Notes: generated by a model from the sequence alone, not told the origin. Positions 25,847-36,004 are shown, counted from the stretch's first letter. The stretch: DNA of 64,000 nt from Nostoc sp. B(2019) (GCF_010091925.1 NZ_WVID01000028.1:1-64000), one strand, 5' to 3'. Made by a program: numbers and translations.

Positions 25847-28000
25847 ATGCTTCAGTATCCCAATCTCGAACAAGCGCTAAAATATCACTTCGGTTACGAC
25901 CAATTCCGCCCCGGACAGCGGCAAATTATCGAAGATGCGTTGCAAAACCGGGATTTACTGATTGTAATGCCAACCGGTGGAGGAAAATCTCTGTGTTTTC
26001 AGTTACCTGCATTGCTGAAAAAAGGTTTAACGGTGGTGGTATCGCCGCTGATTGCCTTAATGCAAGACCAAGTGGAAGCACTGCGAAATAATAACATTTC
26101 CGCCACATTTTTGAACAGCAGTCTTAACCCGTATAAAGTGCGATCGCGTGAAGAAGCCATCTTAAACGGTAAAGTCAAATTATTATACGTCGCCCCAGAA
26201 CGTCTTTTGAGTGAAAGATTTCTCCCATTTCTAGATTTAGTCAAGGAAAAAATTGGGATTGCAGCTTTTGCAATTGATGAAGCGCACTGCGTCTCTGAGT
26301 GGGGACACGACTTTCGCCCAGAATACCGCCAGATGAAATCTCTGCGGAAACGCTACCCCAATATCCCGACTCTCGCCCTCACAGCCACAGCAACAGATCG
26401 CGTCCGTACTGATATCATCCAACAATTAGGGCTAAAGCAACCCAGTATCCACATTGCCAGCTTTAACCGCCAAAACCTTTACTACGAAGTTCGTTCTAAA
26501 ACTAAGTCTGCTTACGCTGAACTATTAGAACTTGTCCGAGAAAACGAAGGTTCAGCAATTATTTATTGCTTAACGCGCAAAAAAGTTGATGAACTCACTT
26601 TTAAACTGCAAAATGATCAGATTTCTGCTTTGTCTTATCATGCTGGATTAGGTGATGAAGAACGCAGCAACAATCAAACTCGATTTATTCGGGATGATGT
26701 GCGTGTTATGGTGGCAACAATTGCCTTTGGGATGGGGATTAATAAACCAGATGTGCGGTTAGTAATTCACTTTGATTTACCGCGTAATTTGGAAAGTTAT
26801 TATCAAGAATCAGGTAGGGCTGGAAGAGATAGCGAACCTTCACGTTGCACACTTTTTTTTAGTTTTAGTGATATTAAAACTATTGAATGGAGTATTAATC
26901 AAAAAACTGACCCTCAAGAACAGTTAATTTCTAAGCAACAACTACGTCAAGTAATTGACTATGCTGAAGGTACTGTTTGCCGACGCACAATTCAGTTAGG
27001 TTATTTTGGAGAACGTTTTCCAGGAAATTGTGGTAACTGTGATAATTGTCGTTATCCCAAACCATTGCAAGACTGGACAATTGAAGCCATGAAGTTTTTA
27101 TCTTGTGTGGCGCGTTGTAAAGAAAGATTTGGAATGCTGCACATCATTGATGTGTTGCGGGGAGGGAAAAACCAGAAAATTACCCAAAACGAACATGATA
27201 AACTTTCTACTTATGGTATTGGCAAAGATAAAACTGTAGACGAGTGGCGAATGTTGGCGCGATCGCTTTTACATCAAGGCTTACTAGAACAAACTAGCGA
27301 TGGTTATTCAGTTTTGAAACTGAACGCCCTAAGTTGGGAAGTAATGCGGCGACAGCGTACGGTTTCTCTAGCCGTTCCCATAGCACAAAAGATTACTTGG
27401 GAAGAGGGGAGTGAAAAAGCCGCAGAGGCAGAAATATTATTGCAGAGATTGCGATCGCTCCGCAAACAACTTGCTGATGAACAATCTGTACCACCTTACG
27501 TGATCTTTCATGATTCAACCCTGAAATTAATGACGCAGGTACAACCTAAAACTATAACCGAGTTCAGTAAACTTTCTGGTGTAGGTAGTCACAAACTAGC
27601 CCAGTATGGCGAAAAGTTCCTCGCAGAAATTAAAGCCTACCGCCAAGAACAAGGTTCGCAAGAACAAGTTAAATCTACACCTTTTTTAGGCTCACCTTCT
27701 GACACAGAGTTATTTACCTTACAGTTATATCAACAAGGTTTGAATGTTGCTGAAATTTCCCAAAAACGCAATATCCGCGCTACAACTATTATTCGTCATC
27801 TAGCAGATTTAATTGAAAAAGATCAACCTGTAGATTTAAATCAGTTAGTACCTCTCGAACGTCAGAAACACATTTGGCAAGTTTTAGAAGCGGTAGGTGA
27901 TATTTCTCTTACCCCAATTCGAGATCAGCTTGGCGAAAGCTACAGTTATGATGAAATTCGTTTAGTGCGGGGAAAGTGGCGACGTGAAAATCGCAAGTGA
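25847..28000 (+). CDS. recQ: ATP-dependent DNA helicase RecQ
   Basis: This 717-aa 3'-5' DNA helicase acts in recombinational repair. It has motif 0 FGYDQFRPGQRQII, Walker A MPTGGGKS near residue 44, DEAH (IDEAHCVSEWGHDFRP), and motif VI SGRAGRD. The zinc site is CRRTIQLGYFGERFPGNC plus CDNC, followed by a winged helix, an HRDC domain (about 535-610) and a C-terminal HTH_40-like segment (LYQQGLNVAEISQKR). The domain set is complete and the length is normal for the long RecQ type. Confidence 0.93.
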   Translation: MLQYPNLEQALKYHFGYDQFRPGQRQIIEDALQNRDLLIVMPTGGGKSLCFQLPALLKKGLTVVVSPLIALMQDQVEALRNNNISATFLNSSLNPYKVRSREEAILNGKVKLLYVAPERLLSERFLPFLDLVKEKIGIAAFAIDEAHCVSEWGHDFRPEYRQMKSLRKRYPNIPTLALTATATDRVRTDIIQQLGLKQPSIHIASFNRQNLYYEVRSKTKSAYAELLELVRENEGSAIIYCLTRKKVDELTFKLQNDQISALSYHAGLGDEERSNNQTRFIRDDVRVMVATIAFGMGINKPDVRLVIHFDLPRNLESYYQESGRAGRDSEPSRCTLFFSFSDIKTIEWSINQKTDPQEQLISKQQLRQVIDYAEGTVCRRTIQLGYFGERFPGNCGNCDNCRYPKPLQDWTIEAMKFLSCVARCKERFGMLHIIDVLRGGKNQKITQNEHDKLSTYGIGKDKTVDEWRMLARSLLHQGLLEQTSDGYSVLKLNALSWEVMRRQRTVSLAVPIAQKITWEEGSEKAAEAEILLQRLRSLRKQLADEQSVPPYVIFHDSTLKLMTQVQPKTITEFSKLSGVGSHKLAQYGEKFLAEIKAYRQEQGSQEQVKSTPFLGSPSDTELFTLQLYQQGLNVAEISQKRNIRATTIIRHLADLIEKDQPVDLNQLVPLERQKHIWQVLEAVGDISLTPIRDQLGESYSYDEIRLVRGKWRRENRK

Positions 28001-28149
28001 TCATTTACTTATTACCAGTAAGTTCTAACAGAGCAGAGCGGCTCTACGAGGACATGAATATTACTGGTGTTATGGGTCTAATTGAAGCTCAAAAGACTAC
28101 ACTGAAAGCTTTAGAGGTGATTGAAATTAAATCTTTTGGCAGAGAGTAA
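27997..28149 (+). pseudogene. Short 50-codon ORF overlapping the recQ stop, probably a gene fragment
   Basis: A GTG at 27997 overlaps the recQ TGA (GTGA) and opens a 50-codon frame containing NRAERLYEDMNITGVMGLIE and ALEVIEIKSFGRE. The middle looks like real protein sequence, but there is no ribosome site and the length is below that of any domain I know. It could be a remnant of a larger gene or a small coupled gene. Confidence 0.25.
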
Positions 28150-28203
28150 TGCATACTATTCACTCAATTCTGGCAAAATGTGGACAAACACCCTCCATTC
28201 TGA

Positions 28204-29631
28204 CTACTTTCTCTTAATTTCTAACTCCTTGTTGGTAAAAAATTGAGCGATTAAATAGACAAGGATACCCGCAGCCATTCCCGGAAGCACTTCGTAAACA
28301 ATATAAGACAACTTGAATACTAAACTCCAAGAAATAGCTGCTGCAATGCCAACGCTCATCATTAACAGTGCTACAGATGTCTTTACAGGCAATTGCCAGA
28401 CACGTAATATTAATAATGGCCCTAAACCCGAAGCCAAAGCTGACCAAGAGAATGTAACTAACAGGAATACATTACTATCACCTGCTAAGGCAATACTTAA
28501 AACTATCATTGCCACAGTCAGAGTTCCTAGCTTTGCCAGTTTGTAAGAGTTAGCAAACTGAGGAAAAATATCTTGCGTGATCGCTGCTGAACAACAGAGA
28601 ATTTGAGAATCTGCGGTAGACATCGTAGCAGCAAACACTCCTGCTAGCATCAGTCCTACAAAGACAGCAGGTAAAAACTCTTGTGCTAAGTAGGGTAAAG
28701 CCAACTCTGGATCGCCCCCAGTCATCAATTCTGGTAAAACTACTCGCGCTGTCAAGCCAATACCAATAGCAGAAAAAGAATTAACCAGACCACAAATGGT
28801 TTTGATATTGAGAGCATGATTTACATTTTCAGCCGAGTCAATCGCCATTGCTCGTGTCAATATGTGAGGTTGACCGACTACACCAAACCCAGCAACTATC
28901 CAACCAAATAAAAAGGGCAAAAATCCCAGAGGGAGATTTGTGGGACTCAAACTAACGAGTTGTGTATCAATAGCTGCCAGTTTTGTCCAAATTTCTCCTA
29001 ATCCCCCAGAGTTGACAACTGCAACAGTTAACAGTAAAAGTAATGAACCAATCATGATGATCCCTTGTACTGCATCTGTCCAGATTTCGGCACGGACACC
29101 TCCAGAAAAACAGTAAATGACAACCATGATCGCCCCAAGTACAATTCCCCAGTAGTAATCCCAACCGAACACTACATTAAGTGCTTTGCTGCCGGCGATA
29201 AGTTGTGATGCAGCATAAGAACCAAGAAAAGCAATAATAATGATCGCTGAGACAATAGAAATCCAGCGATCGCCTGAAGTATTTTGACCCAAAAAGGCGG
29301 AGACTGTATCAGACGAGGTTTCCTCAGAAATTTGTCTTAACCGCTTGAAAAAAAACCACCAAGCAATGTAGTCTCCAACTGCCCAGCCAATAACTAACCA
29401 AATAGCAGAGATTCCAATCTTGTAGGCAAAACCAACTTGACCTAAAAATAATAAGCCACTCTGACCTGTTGACATTGCTGATAGTGCTGTTAACCAGGGG
29501 TGTACCCCTCGACTCGCTAGTAAGTAATCAGCAGTTGTGTTTTGCTTGTGGCTTGCAGAGTAAATTCCTACAAAGATAATTAAGGCAAGAAAACCGATGA
29601 AAGTAACTGCTATTAATAGTTGATTAGTCAT
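28204..29631 (-). CDS. Sodium:solute symporter (SSF family, PutP-like)
   Basis: This 475-aa integral membrane protein has about 13 hydrophobic segments and the SSF core pattern. It starts with a membrane helix and DYLLASRGVHPWLTALS, continues with STGQSGLLFLGQVGF, and contains GFGVVGQPHILTRAMA and AATMSTADSQILCCSAAITQ. The latter two are the conserved region around the family sodium site. It probably imports proline, pantothenate or a similar solute with Na+. The substrate cannot be fixed. It is monocistronic and lies downstream of a palindrome at 29715. Confidence 0.85.
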   Translation of the reverse strand: MTNQLLIAVTFIGFLALIIFVGIYSASHKQNTTADYLLASRGVHPWLTALSAMSTGQSGLLFLGQVGFAYKIGISAIWLVIGWAVGDYIAWWFFFKRLRQISEETSSDTVSAFLGQNTSGDRWISIVSAIIIIAFLGSYAASQLIAGSKALNVVFGWDYYWGIVLGAIMVVIYCFSGGVRAEIWTDAVQGIIMIGSLLLLLTVAVVNSGGLGEIWTKLAAIDTQLVSLSPTNLPLGFLPFLFGWIVAGFGVVGQPHILTRAMAIDSAENVNHALNIKTICGLVNSFSAIGIGLTARVVLPELMTGGDPELALPYLAQEFLPAVFVGLMLAGVFAATMSTADSQILCCSAAITQDIFPQFANSYKLAKLGTLTVAMIVLSIALAGDSNVFLLVTFSWSALASGLGPLLILRVWQLPVKTSVALLMMSVGIAAAISWSLVFKLSYIVYEVLPGMAAGILVYLIAQFFTNKELEIKRK

Positions 29632-29714
29632 AGAGAATTAGGGGAATCTTGTTAAAGAATTCCTGGTATTCTTAATTACCGCCTAATTCTACCAACTTAC
29701 GTCTACCTACTCTA

Positions 29715-29745
29715 GATACCCGACTTCTTAGAGAAGTCGGGTATC
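29715..29745. terminator. 14-bp stem hairpin between catalase and symporter genes
   Basis: GATACCCGACTTCT at 29715-29728 pairs perfectly with AGAAGTCGGGTATC at 29732-29745 around TAG. It sits 15 bp downstream of the catalase stop codon and is a likely terminator, though U-runs are short on both strands. The preceding TTACGTCTACCTACT is shared with the hairpin at 52636. Confidence 0.6.
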
Positions 29746-29759
29746 TTGTTATTCGTTAA

Positions 29760-30677
29760 TTAGCTGGTGATAGTCTTACGCTCAATCACAGATGGTGTGC
29801 CTGATCCGTTGTCTTGTGTTTGTACGTCTTTCGGCGTACCATGCAGCCTGGGGTCGGGCTGGGGTGGGTTTGGTTCTGGCCCTACTGGTTGGGGCTTTGC
29901 AACATATTGGAATTCACCTTTGCCGTCCATTGAGGGGCCTTTTGCCCAACGACCTTCAGCGCTTTCAGTACCTTCGGAGTGATTCCAGAACTGATAAGCA
30001 AACTCGTTTTTCCCATATTCGTAAGCAACCTTGGGAACAACTGTGTCTTCAAACCCTTCACTTTTGAGATCTTCAATTGCCGCTAGCCACTGATTTTGAT
30101 GCATGGTGTCGCGGGCAATCATGAAACTGAGGTGGTCTTTAACTCCTGGATCGTCTGTCATTTCATACAACCGTACAGCCTGCATCAGGCCTTGAGATTC
30201 GGCATGGAGATTAGACCGAAAGTCTGCCAATAGATTACCACTGGCGACAATGAAACGACCGTTCCACGGGAAACCAACGCTATCGGCTGGCATGGCACCT
30301 CCACCAGAGACAATGGCATGTTGAGGATTCATCGCCGCTGCCATAATCACATCTCGTGGGTTTGTACCACCCATAACTGCACCCACAACCGCATCTTTTG
30401 CACCATCCTCTTGATATTTGATCGGTGCTTTATCCAACAGATGAGCAATCATTGTGGCAAGCATTTCGACGTGACCGATTTCTTCAGTACCAATGTCAAG
30501 CAACATATCGCGGTACTTGGCAGGGCCTCGACAGTTCCAGCCCTGAAATAGGTACTGCATCATCACGGTCATTTCACCAAAGCTGCCACCGATGAGTTCT
30601 TGCATTTTCTTTGCATAGACTGGATCTGGCTTTTCCGGCGGCGTAAAATACTGTAGTCTTTTATTGTGATAAAACAT
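29760..30677 (-). CDS. Manganese (non-haem) catalase
   Basis: This 305-aa ferritin-like di-manganese catalase disproportionates hydrogen peroxide. Metal ligands are visible in GSFGEMTVMMQY (Glu near residue 35), GTEEIGHVEML (Glu/His near 65-69), HAESQG and RDTMHQNQW. The C-terminal tail after the four-helix bundle is proline-rich (GPEPNPPQPDPRLHG). It heads a minus-strand stress region and is transcribed alone. A terminator hairpin lies just downstream. In Anabaena, proteins of this family protect against salt and desiccation stress. Confidence 0.93.
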   Translation of the reverse strand: MFYHNKRLQYFTPPEKPDPVYAKKMQELIGGSFGEMTVMMQYLFQGWNCRGPAKYRDMLLDIGTEEIGHVEMLATMIAHLLDKAPIKYQEDGAKDAVVGAVMGGTNPRDVIMAAAMNPQHAIVSGGGAMPADSVGFPWNGRFIVASGNLLADFRSNLHAESQGLMQAVRLYEMTDDPGVKDHLSFMIARDTMHQNQWLAAIEDLKSEGFEDTVVPKVAYEYGKNEFAYQFWNHSEGTESAEGRWAKGPSMDGKGEFQYVAKPQPVGPEPNPPQPDPRLHGTPKDVQTQDNGSGTPSVIERKTITS

Positions 30678-31141
30678 TTGGATTCCTCATTAATGGCAGA
30701 TAGTGCTAACACAACATCAAACTGTTGCCAAACTTTTATCTGATATTTGTGTCGCCTCTATCTATCTAGGAAACTCACCAAATGTTTTATCTTCATCAGC
30801 CTCTAGTCAGATAAAAAACATACTTTTAAATAAGTATTTTGACGGAGGTTTATTAATCTCTATTTCTTTCTAGGAATGGATTTTAGAAGGGTTTGCTTTG
30901 CTTTAATAGAAGTATAACCAGGCTTTGTCTGGTAACGGGTTAAAAGTAACTATTGCGATCGCTTCCCATTTTGGGCGATTCTCTTGAGTATATTACAGCA
31001 AATGGTTAATTGCTTGTAGGGTGGGCATTACAATGCCCACCCCACTGTAAACTTGCTTCGCCGTAAGGTACGGAGAACTCAAAGAGTAGCCGCCATGCGT
31101 CTATGAATCTAACTTGGCGGCTGAAGTCAGATAACTACAAA
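30678..31141. other. Catalase upstream region with a palindrome
   Basis: GTGGGCATT at 31021-31029 pairs with AATGCCCAC at 31032-31040, flanked by GTAGG and CCCAC. This is a member of the GTAGGGTGGGC repeat family also present at 38253. It could act as a terminator between the cupin and catalase genes. The rest is AT-rich promoter sequence without a recognisable motif. Confidence 0.45.
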
Positions 31142-31483
31142 TCAGTTTTCATCGCGCCCGTGGACTTGAGCAGGTGGACTGGTTGCCTCAACTGCGGTGA
31201 ATGGTTCTAAAATTTTGTAGGTGTGGGTCGAACCTTTTGGTACTATCCAGGAACTCCCAGGTTCTAATAAAATCGTTTGCCCTTCAATGTGCAACTCTGC
31301 ACGACCATTAATTACATAACCGACAGTTTCATATTCTCGCGCGGTTGGTTCTTTGGCTTCGCTTGGTTGCTCGTCTTCCCAAAGACGCATAGCAAGAGAT
31401 TTACCAGAAGCAAGATACTTCTGACCAAGTTTACCTTTAGGGGAATGGCTAGAGTCTACTTTGATAACGGTTGTATCAGACAT
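31142..31483 (-). CDS. Small cupin-domain protein
   Basis: This 113-aa single-domain cupin has YETVGYVINGRAELHIEGQ and LEPGSSWIVPKGSTHTYKI, covering both cupin motifs. The usual first-motif His pair is not obvious (YETVGYV), while His is kept in the second motif, so metal binding may be altered. It is in the stress region between catalase and alcohol dehydrogenase, same strand but with separate spacers. Function unknown. Confidence 0.75.
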   Translation of the reverse strand: MSDTTVIKVDSSHSPKGKLGQKYLASGKSLAMRLWEDEQPSEAKEPTAREYETVGYVINGRAELHIEGQTILLEPGSSWIVPKGSTHTYKILEPFTAVEATSPPAQVHGRDEN

Positions 31484-31729
31484 AATTTTCTACCTTTTTG
31501 ACTTAGGGATGAGTGATTAAGCTAATTGGCAAACAAGATTGCATGGTGGTAGAAGAGGTAGGAGACAGGGGTAGCAGGGGAGTGGAGTTCTAAGGTTGAT
31601 TCACAAAGCTCAAAGACTCGTTAACGGAGTTCTGATTAATAAATATCAGACAGAGCCTCATAACAGGCATTCCTTAGCTCTGCTAAGGAACGAGGAAAAA
31701 AGGAACAAAGTTAAAGAACTCAACACTAT

Positions 31730-32899
31730 TTAAGGTTTGAGTACAACTTTGATGCAGTTATCTTTCTTGTGCTTAAAAATTTCGTAGCCGTGGGGCGCTT
31801 GTTCTAGAGGTAAGGTATGAGTGATGATGAAAGTTGGATCTATTTCACCGTTTTGGATGTGTTCTAGCAAGGGTCGTAAATACTTGTGGACGTGAGTTTG
31901 TCCCATTTTCATGGTTAGTCCCTTGTTCATCGCAGCACCCATTGGCACTTTGTCTACAAAACCACCGTATACACCTGGAATTGATACGTGACCACCTTTC
32001 CTACAAGATACAATTACTTGTCGTAATGCTGTGGGGCGGTCTGTTTCTAGACGTACTGCTTGCTTTACCTGGTCGTACAATGCCATAAAATCTGTGCCGT
32101 GTGCCTCCATTCCCACTGCATCAATGCACGCATCAGGGCCACGACCGCCGGTCATTTCTTTTAGTGCTTCGCCAACATCAACTTCTTCGTAGTTGAGGAC
32201 TTCGGCTTTGCCGTATTCTTTAGCCATTTGCAGACGTTCGGGAACACGGTCAAAAGCGATGACACGTTCTGCACCTAGGAGATATGCACTTTTGATGGCG
32301 AATTGTCCGACTGGGCCGCAGCCCCAAACCGCGACAGTATCACCGGGTTGGATGTTGCAGTTCTCGGCTGCCATGTAGCCAGTTGGGAAAATATCGGTTA
32401 AAAATAGTACCTGCTCATCCGTTAAACCATCAGGGATTTTGAACAAGCCTACATCAGCAAAGGGCACTCGTGCATACTCTGCTTGACCACCAGCGTAACC
32501 GCCGAATAGGTGAGAGTAGCCAAATAGACCAGATGGGGAATGACCCATTTGCTTTTCTACCATCCAAGCATTGGGGTTTGAGTTATCGCACAGTGACCAT
32601 AAATCCCGATTGCAGAAAAAGCAATTGCCACAGGATATTGTAAAGGGAACAACGACGCGATCGCCTACGTTCACATTTTTGACTGCACTCCCAAGTTCGA
32701 CAACTTCCCCCATGAATTCATGGCCAAGAATATCGCCCTTCTCCATCGTGGGGATATAGCCGTTATAAATATGCAAATCCGAGCCACAAATTGCCGTGGA
32801 AGTAATTTTGACAATTGCGTCACGCGGGTTGATGATTTTTGGATCTGGAACTGTTTCAACCCGTACATCGTTCGATCCATGCCAGCAAACTGCTTTCAT
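31730..32899 (-). CDS. Zinc-dependent alcohol dehydrogenase (formaldehyde-dehydrogenase-like)
   Basis: This 389-aa MDR-family enzyme has catalytic-zinc residues in ICGSDLHIY (Cys near 38) and [10 protein letters not shown] (His/Glu near 60). The structural-zinc cysteines are in [15 protein letters not shown], and the NAD-binding loop is [11 protein letters not shown] near residue 190. The long C-terminal half with [11 protein letters not shown] resembles glutathione-independent formaldehyde dehydrogenase/threonine-dehydrogenase-like proteins. It likely detoxifies aldehydes; the substrate is inferred. It is part of the stress island. Confidence 0.88.
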   Translation of the reverse strand: MKAVCWHGSNDVRVETVPDPKIINPRDAIVKITSTAICGSDLHIYNGYIPTMEKGDILGHEFMGEVVELGSAVKNVNVGDRVVVPFTISCGNCFFCNRDLWSLCDNSNPNAWMVEKQMGHSPSGLFGYSHLFGGYAGGQAEYARVPFADVGLFKIPDGLTDEQVLFLTDIFPTGYMAAENCNIQPGDTVAVWGCGPVGQFAIKSAYLLGAERVIAFDRVPERLQMAKEYGKAEVLNYEEVDVGEALKEMTGGRGPDACIDAVGMEAHGTDFMALYDQVKQAVRLETDRPTALRQVIVSCRKGGHVSIPGVYGGFVDKVPMGAAMNKGLTMKMGQTHVHKYLRPLLEHIQNGEIDPTFIITHTLPLEQAPHGYEIFKHKKDNCIKVVLKP

Positions 32900-32932
32900 G
32901 ATTATTAGTCCTTAGTTATGATAATTTGCTCT

Positions 32933-33010
32933 GGGGCTACGCTCCGCTGTGCTCTAAGCGTAGCTATGCCGTAGGCTTTACGTAATTCGTAATTCGTAAT
33001 TTACGAATTA
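32933..33010. repeat. Compound repeat block (GCGTAGC palindrome plus TAATTCG repeats)
   Basis: GGCTACGCTCCGC near 32935 and GCGTAGCTATGCCGTAGGC near 32959 form imperfect inverted copies. They are followed by two TAATTCG units and an inverted TTACGAATTA. It separates the alcohol dehydrogenase gene from the next upstream gene. Confidence 0.45.
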
Positions 33011-33132
33011 TTAATTATTTAAAAATTGGTCAATAATTATGAAGGAGGGGGGAGTCAAGAATAGTCAAGAGTTAATGCTCAATCTTGAATATTCAACAGA
33101 CTCCCCTGTTACTCCATCTTTAGTAAGTGGGA

Positions 33133-33519
33133 TTATTTAACTTGATAATATCCCTCATTATTTCCAGTTATTGGCTTAACAGTATCTTCTACTTTCTCTT
33201 TAGTTGACTGCAAAAAGTTTTTGGTGCTTCGAGGCAGTGGCTCATCAAGATTAAGCTTTTCTCGGATATTATCAACAGCGCTTTTTGCATTTTCTCCAGT
33301 TCTGTCAGCCGCCCGATTTGCTTTGTTGGTAAGGTCGTTTACATCACTGTCAGGTACTCCTTTATAATAAGTACCCTCTGGAGTTGTCATAGTGTTAGCA
33401 GCGTATGCTTGTAGTGTAGTACTATAGCCAAAAGCTTGAATCGCAAAAAATGAAATTACTACAAGAAAAACTGTCAGAATTTGACGTAAGTTTTTTAGAA
33501 AAGAAGTTGCTTGGTTCAT
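33133..33519 (-). CDS. Membrane-anchored or secreted small protein
   Basis: This 128-aa protein has an N-terminal hydrophobic segment (ILTVFLVVISFFAIQAFGY, residues about 14-32). A possible signal-peptide end at LQAYAA is followed by a hydrophilic, amphipathic helical region (NKANRAADRTGENAKSAVDN) resembling low-complexity stress/LEA-like helices. I chose ATG 33519 because GGAGAG lies 6 bp upstream; ATG 33540 is the alternative. It resembles small cyanobacterial stress-associated proteins. Function unknown. Confidence 0.65.
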   Translation of the reverse strand: MNQATSFLKNLRQILTVFLVVISFFAIQAFGYSTTLQAYAANTMTTPEGTYYKGVPDSDVNDLTNKANRAADRTGENAKSAVDNIREKLNLDEPLPRSTKNFLQSTKEKVEDTVKPITGNNEGYYQVK

Positions 33520-33693
33520 TAAAGCTCTCCAATTTATCATCTGTACCCTGGTAATTAGCTAGTAGTAAATGCTCACAACTAACCTCTTAGCCATTTCGTG
33601 TCAACACAACTTTGATGCGGCTGTTTTTCTATGTTGAAAAATCTAAATTTGTCATTCGCTTTATATAAATGACAAAGGACGAAGGACAAATAA

Positions 33694-34407
33694 CTATTTA
33701 TGTCCAGTGGGTTGTCCTTCAGTAGTAGCGATTTCGCCTGCTTCCATTAGCATTTTGAAGCGGCGTAATTCATCACCAATTTGCTGTTCTGGTTCTTCAC
33801 CAAAAAGTTTAGCGACAACAGATGCTAACGCTCCGCCGGGTGGGTTATACTCCAAAACAACCTTGACTTCCGTGCCGCGATCGCCTGTTGCTTTTTTGAA
33901 GCGAACAAAACCAGAATTATCGACATCTGCACCTTCTACAGAAGCCCAAGAAATAAATTCATTTTCCCGGTCTTCTAAAATGTCTGCATCCCATTCCACG
34001 CTGTTACCCAAGGGTGCGTTAGCAATCCAGTGTGAACGTTTTTCGTTGTAAACTTTCACAGATTTGAGATGCTTCATAAATGTGGGCAGATTCTCAAAGT
34101 TGTGCCAAAAACGGTACAGTTCATCTGCTGGTTTATTGATTGTTACTGTCTTTTCAACTTTGATAGGTTGGTTTACTCCTATTGCTTCTTGCGCCTGCTG
34201 GATTGTGCTTTGTTTTGTTGCACCTTGATAAATCAAACCGCCACCAGCTAAAGCTGTCAGCGCTCCGCGCAAAGAGCCTTGTCTTAAACCCATTAGCACC
34301 AGCGCACCGCCGCCTATAAGAGATGCCCAGCGCTCAGTTTCACTAGCTTCACTTTGACTAATATTCGGTTTATCCCCGGATGTCGAAGTCACTTTTTTAT
34401 CTCCCAA
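33694..34407 (-). CDS. SRPBCC (polyketide cyclase/dehydrase-like) membrane protein
   Basis: This 237-aa protein has two parts. Residues about 25-70 are a Gly-rich hydrophobic hairpin (GGGALVLMGLRQGSLRGALT, then ALAGGGLIYQG) like DUF2892. Residues 80-225 form a START/SRPBCC fold, with VTINKPADELYRFWHNFENL and later VEWDADILEDRENEFISW. SRPBCC domains bind hydrophobic ligands; no catalytic residues can be assigned. It is typical of cyanobacterial stress loci that also carry DUF2267 and manganese catalase. Confidence 0.8.
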   Translation of the reverse strand: MGDKKVTSTSGDKPNISQSEASETERWASLIGGGALVLMGLRQGSLRGALTALAGGGLIYQGATKQSTIQQAQEAIGVNQPIKVEKTVTINKPADELYRFWHNFENLPTFMKHLKSVKVYNEKRSHWIANAPLGNSVEWDADILEDRENEFISWASVEGADVDNSGFVRFKKATGDRGTEVKVVLEYNPPGGALASVVAKLFGEEPEQQIGDELRRFKMLMEAGEIATTEGQPTGHK

Positions 34408-34780
34408 TGAGTTATTTTATGTTTCTGCGCTTTTGCCTCTCATGCAAGCGGCAGAGACGCTGTGTATGCATAATGTGGGAATGATGATTTATTTCACGCA
34501 GAGGCGCAGCGAAAAGTTCTGTTCGCGTAGCGTCTCCGCAAGGAGAAGGAGGGTTTCCCAATCTAGGAAACTTTTCAAGACAGAGGCGCAGAGATGATGA
34601 GGAGTTATAAACTAAGCTTACTCAAGTGCAGACGCACTATGGCCCTTAAATGCAATCAATCTGCAATCTGGCTTTTAACGCAAGTATTGGTGTACTTATG
34701 TAAGCTCTGGGACTAAAGTTGAGTTTAAATCTCAATACATCAATTTCATCTCTGGTTGTGCAACGCCTCTTCCTGAATTC
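34408..34780. other. Intergenic region with interspersed repeats
   Basis: A GAGGCGCAG direct repeat flanks the element GTTCGCGTAGCGTCTCCGC near 34521, followed by GGGTTTCCCAATCTAGG. The latter is the same type as near 25439. No gene is visible. This is accessory repeat sequence between two stress genes. Confidence 0.5.
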
Positions 34781-35875
34781 TTACATTGATACAGCAGCAC
34801 CCGTAGTTGGCCGGGGAGGATTAGTCTGAGCACCTATCCGCGCCTGATACAGCTTTATCAATTGCTGTTCGTATTTCCTCAAATCGTTGTAAATTTGTTT
34901 GAAAATAGCAGTTGCTATTGGGTCAGTGTATGTTGCACACAAGTTGCCAATATCACCAATACCAGTTTGTACGTCTCCTAAAGCGGAACGTAACTGATAT
35001 ATGTCATCACTACCTGTTAAGGCAGTTTTTACCTTGGCGTATTGATTGGCGATATTTGCGGTTAAAGATGGTTTTTCGCCTAGTTTGTGAAGATAAGTTT
35101 CCAGCTTTTCAGTGTGACGCTGTTTATTAGTAATCATCTCTTGAAAGAGCGATCGCACTTCTGCATCAGATTCTTTTTCGGCGTATTTTTCCAAAGCTTC
35201 TAACGAATAACGCTCACCAGCAAGAGCAGTATTCAAACCTCTGGCGATATCACCTTTAGTTGAGCCACCCCAAGCATCAGCTAGTTTCCACCATTCGGCG
35301 CTTGTGTCTTGTTCATCTGGCAATGCAGCGTCTTTGCCACCATAACCCAAGCGGCTCAAAATAGCTGTGGTGAAAATTGGCAAGTCTCCGGGTTCACGTG
35401 AGGTAATCAAATTACCGTCTACTACTAGCGGCTCGTCTATGTAGTTTGCACCTGCATTAACGATATCTTTGCGGATAGCGCTAAAACCAGTGGCTTGCTT
35501 ACCTTTGAGTAAATCGCCTTCAATCAAAAGTTGTGGCCCGTGGCAAACCGCAGCTACCAATTTTCCTTGCTGCATCGCCTCTTGTACAAAGCGGACTGTG
35601 TTGGGATTCCGCCGCATTTTGTCGGGAGCCATACCACCAGGAATGATTACTGCATCGAATTCTGCTGCGATCGCTTCTGTTGTTGTGCCATCGGGCTGCA
35701 TGTTAAGTTTACCGCGTTTACCTTTATATTTTTCATTCATGCGCCCACCGAGTACAACAACTTCTATCCCCGCTTGTTTCAGCCCATTATAAGGAACTGT
35801 AAATTCAGAATCTTCTACTTCGTTTTCAATGAGGATAGCAACTTTTTGCTTACTAGAATGATTTTGCTGAGTCAT
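34781..35875 (-). CDS. DJ-1/PfpI domain fused to a ferritin-like four-helix domain
   Basis: This 364-aa fusion has residues about 10-185 as a DJ-1/PfpI class I glutamine-amidotransferase-like domain with the nucleophile elbow AAVCHGPQLL (Cys near 110). DAVIIPGGMAPDKMRR precedes it. A linker (SAEWWKLADAWGGSTKG) leads to residues about 215-350, a helical ferritin/YciF-like domain with GERYSLEALEKYAEKESD and NKQRHTEKLETYLHKLGE (acidic/His ligands). It probably protects against oxidative or carbonyl damage. ATG 35875 has an upstream AGG; an earlier start at 35905 exists. It sits in the stress region near manganese catalase. Confidence 0.8.
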   Translation of the reverse strand: MTQQNHSSKQKVAILIENEVEDSEFTVPYNGLKQAGIEVVVLGGRMNEKYKGKRGKLNMQPDGTTTEAIAAEFDAVIIPGGMAPDKMRRNPNTVRFVQEAMQQGKLVAAVCHGPQLLIEGDLLKGKQATGFSAIRKDIVNAGANYIDEPLVVDGNLITSREPGDLPIFTTAILSRLGYGGKDAALPDEQDTSAEWWKLADAWGGSTKGDIARGLNTALAGERYSLEALEKYAEKESDAEVRSLFQEMITNKQRHTEKLETYLHKLGEKPSLTANIANQYAKVKTALTGSDDIYQLRSALGDVQTGIGDIGNLCATYTDPIATAIFKQIYNDLRKYEQQLIKLYQARIGAQTNPPRPTTGAAVSM

Positions 35876-36004
35876 TGGTATTACCTGTTTATTCCTGGGT
35901 TTCAACTAGCTAAAATATTCAACAACTAGGTCAATTAAGCAGCCAGTATGTTTTCTTTGGCTTGCAGTACTTGAAGTTGGAAATTTTAAGTTATTTATTG
36001 TTTC

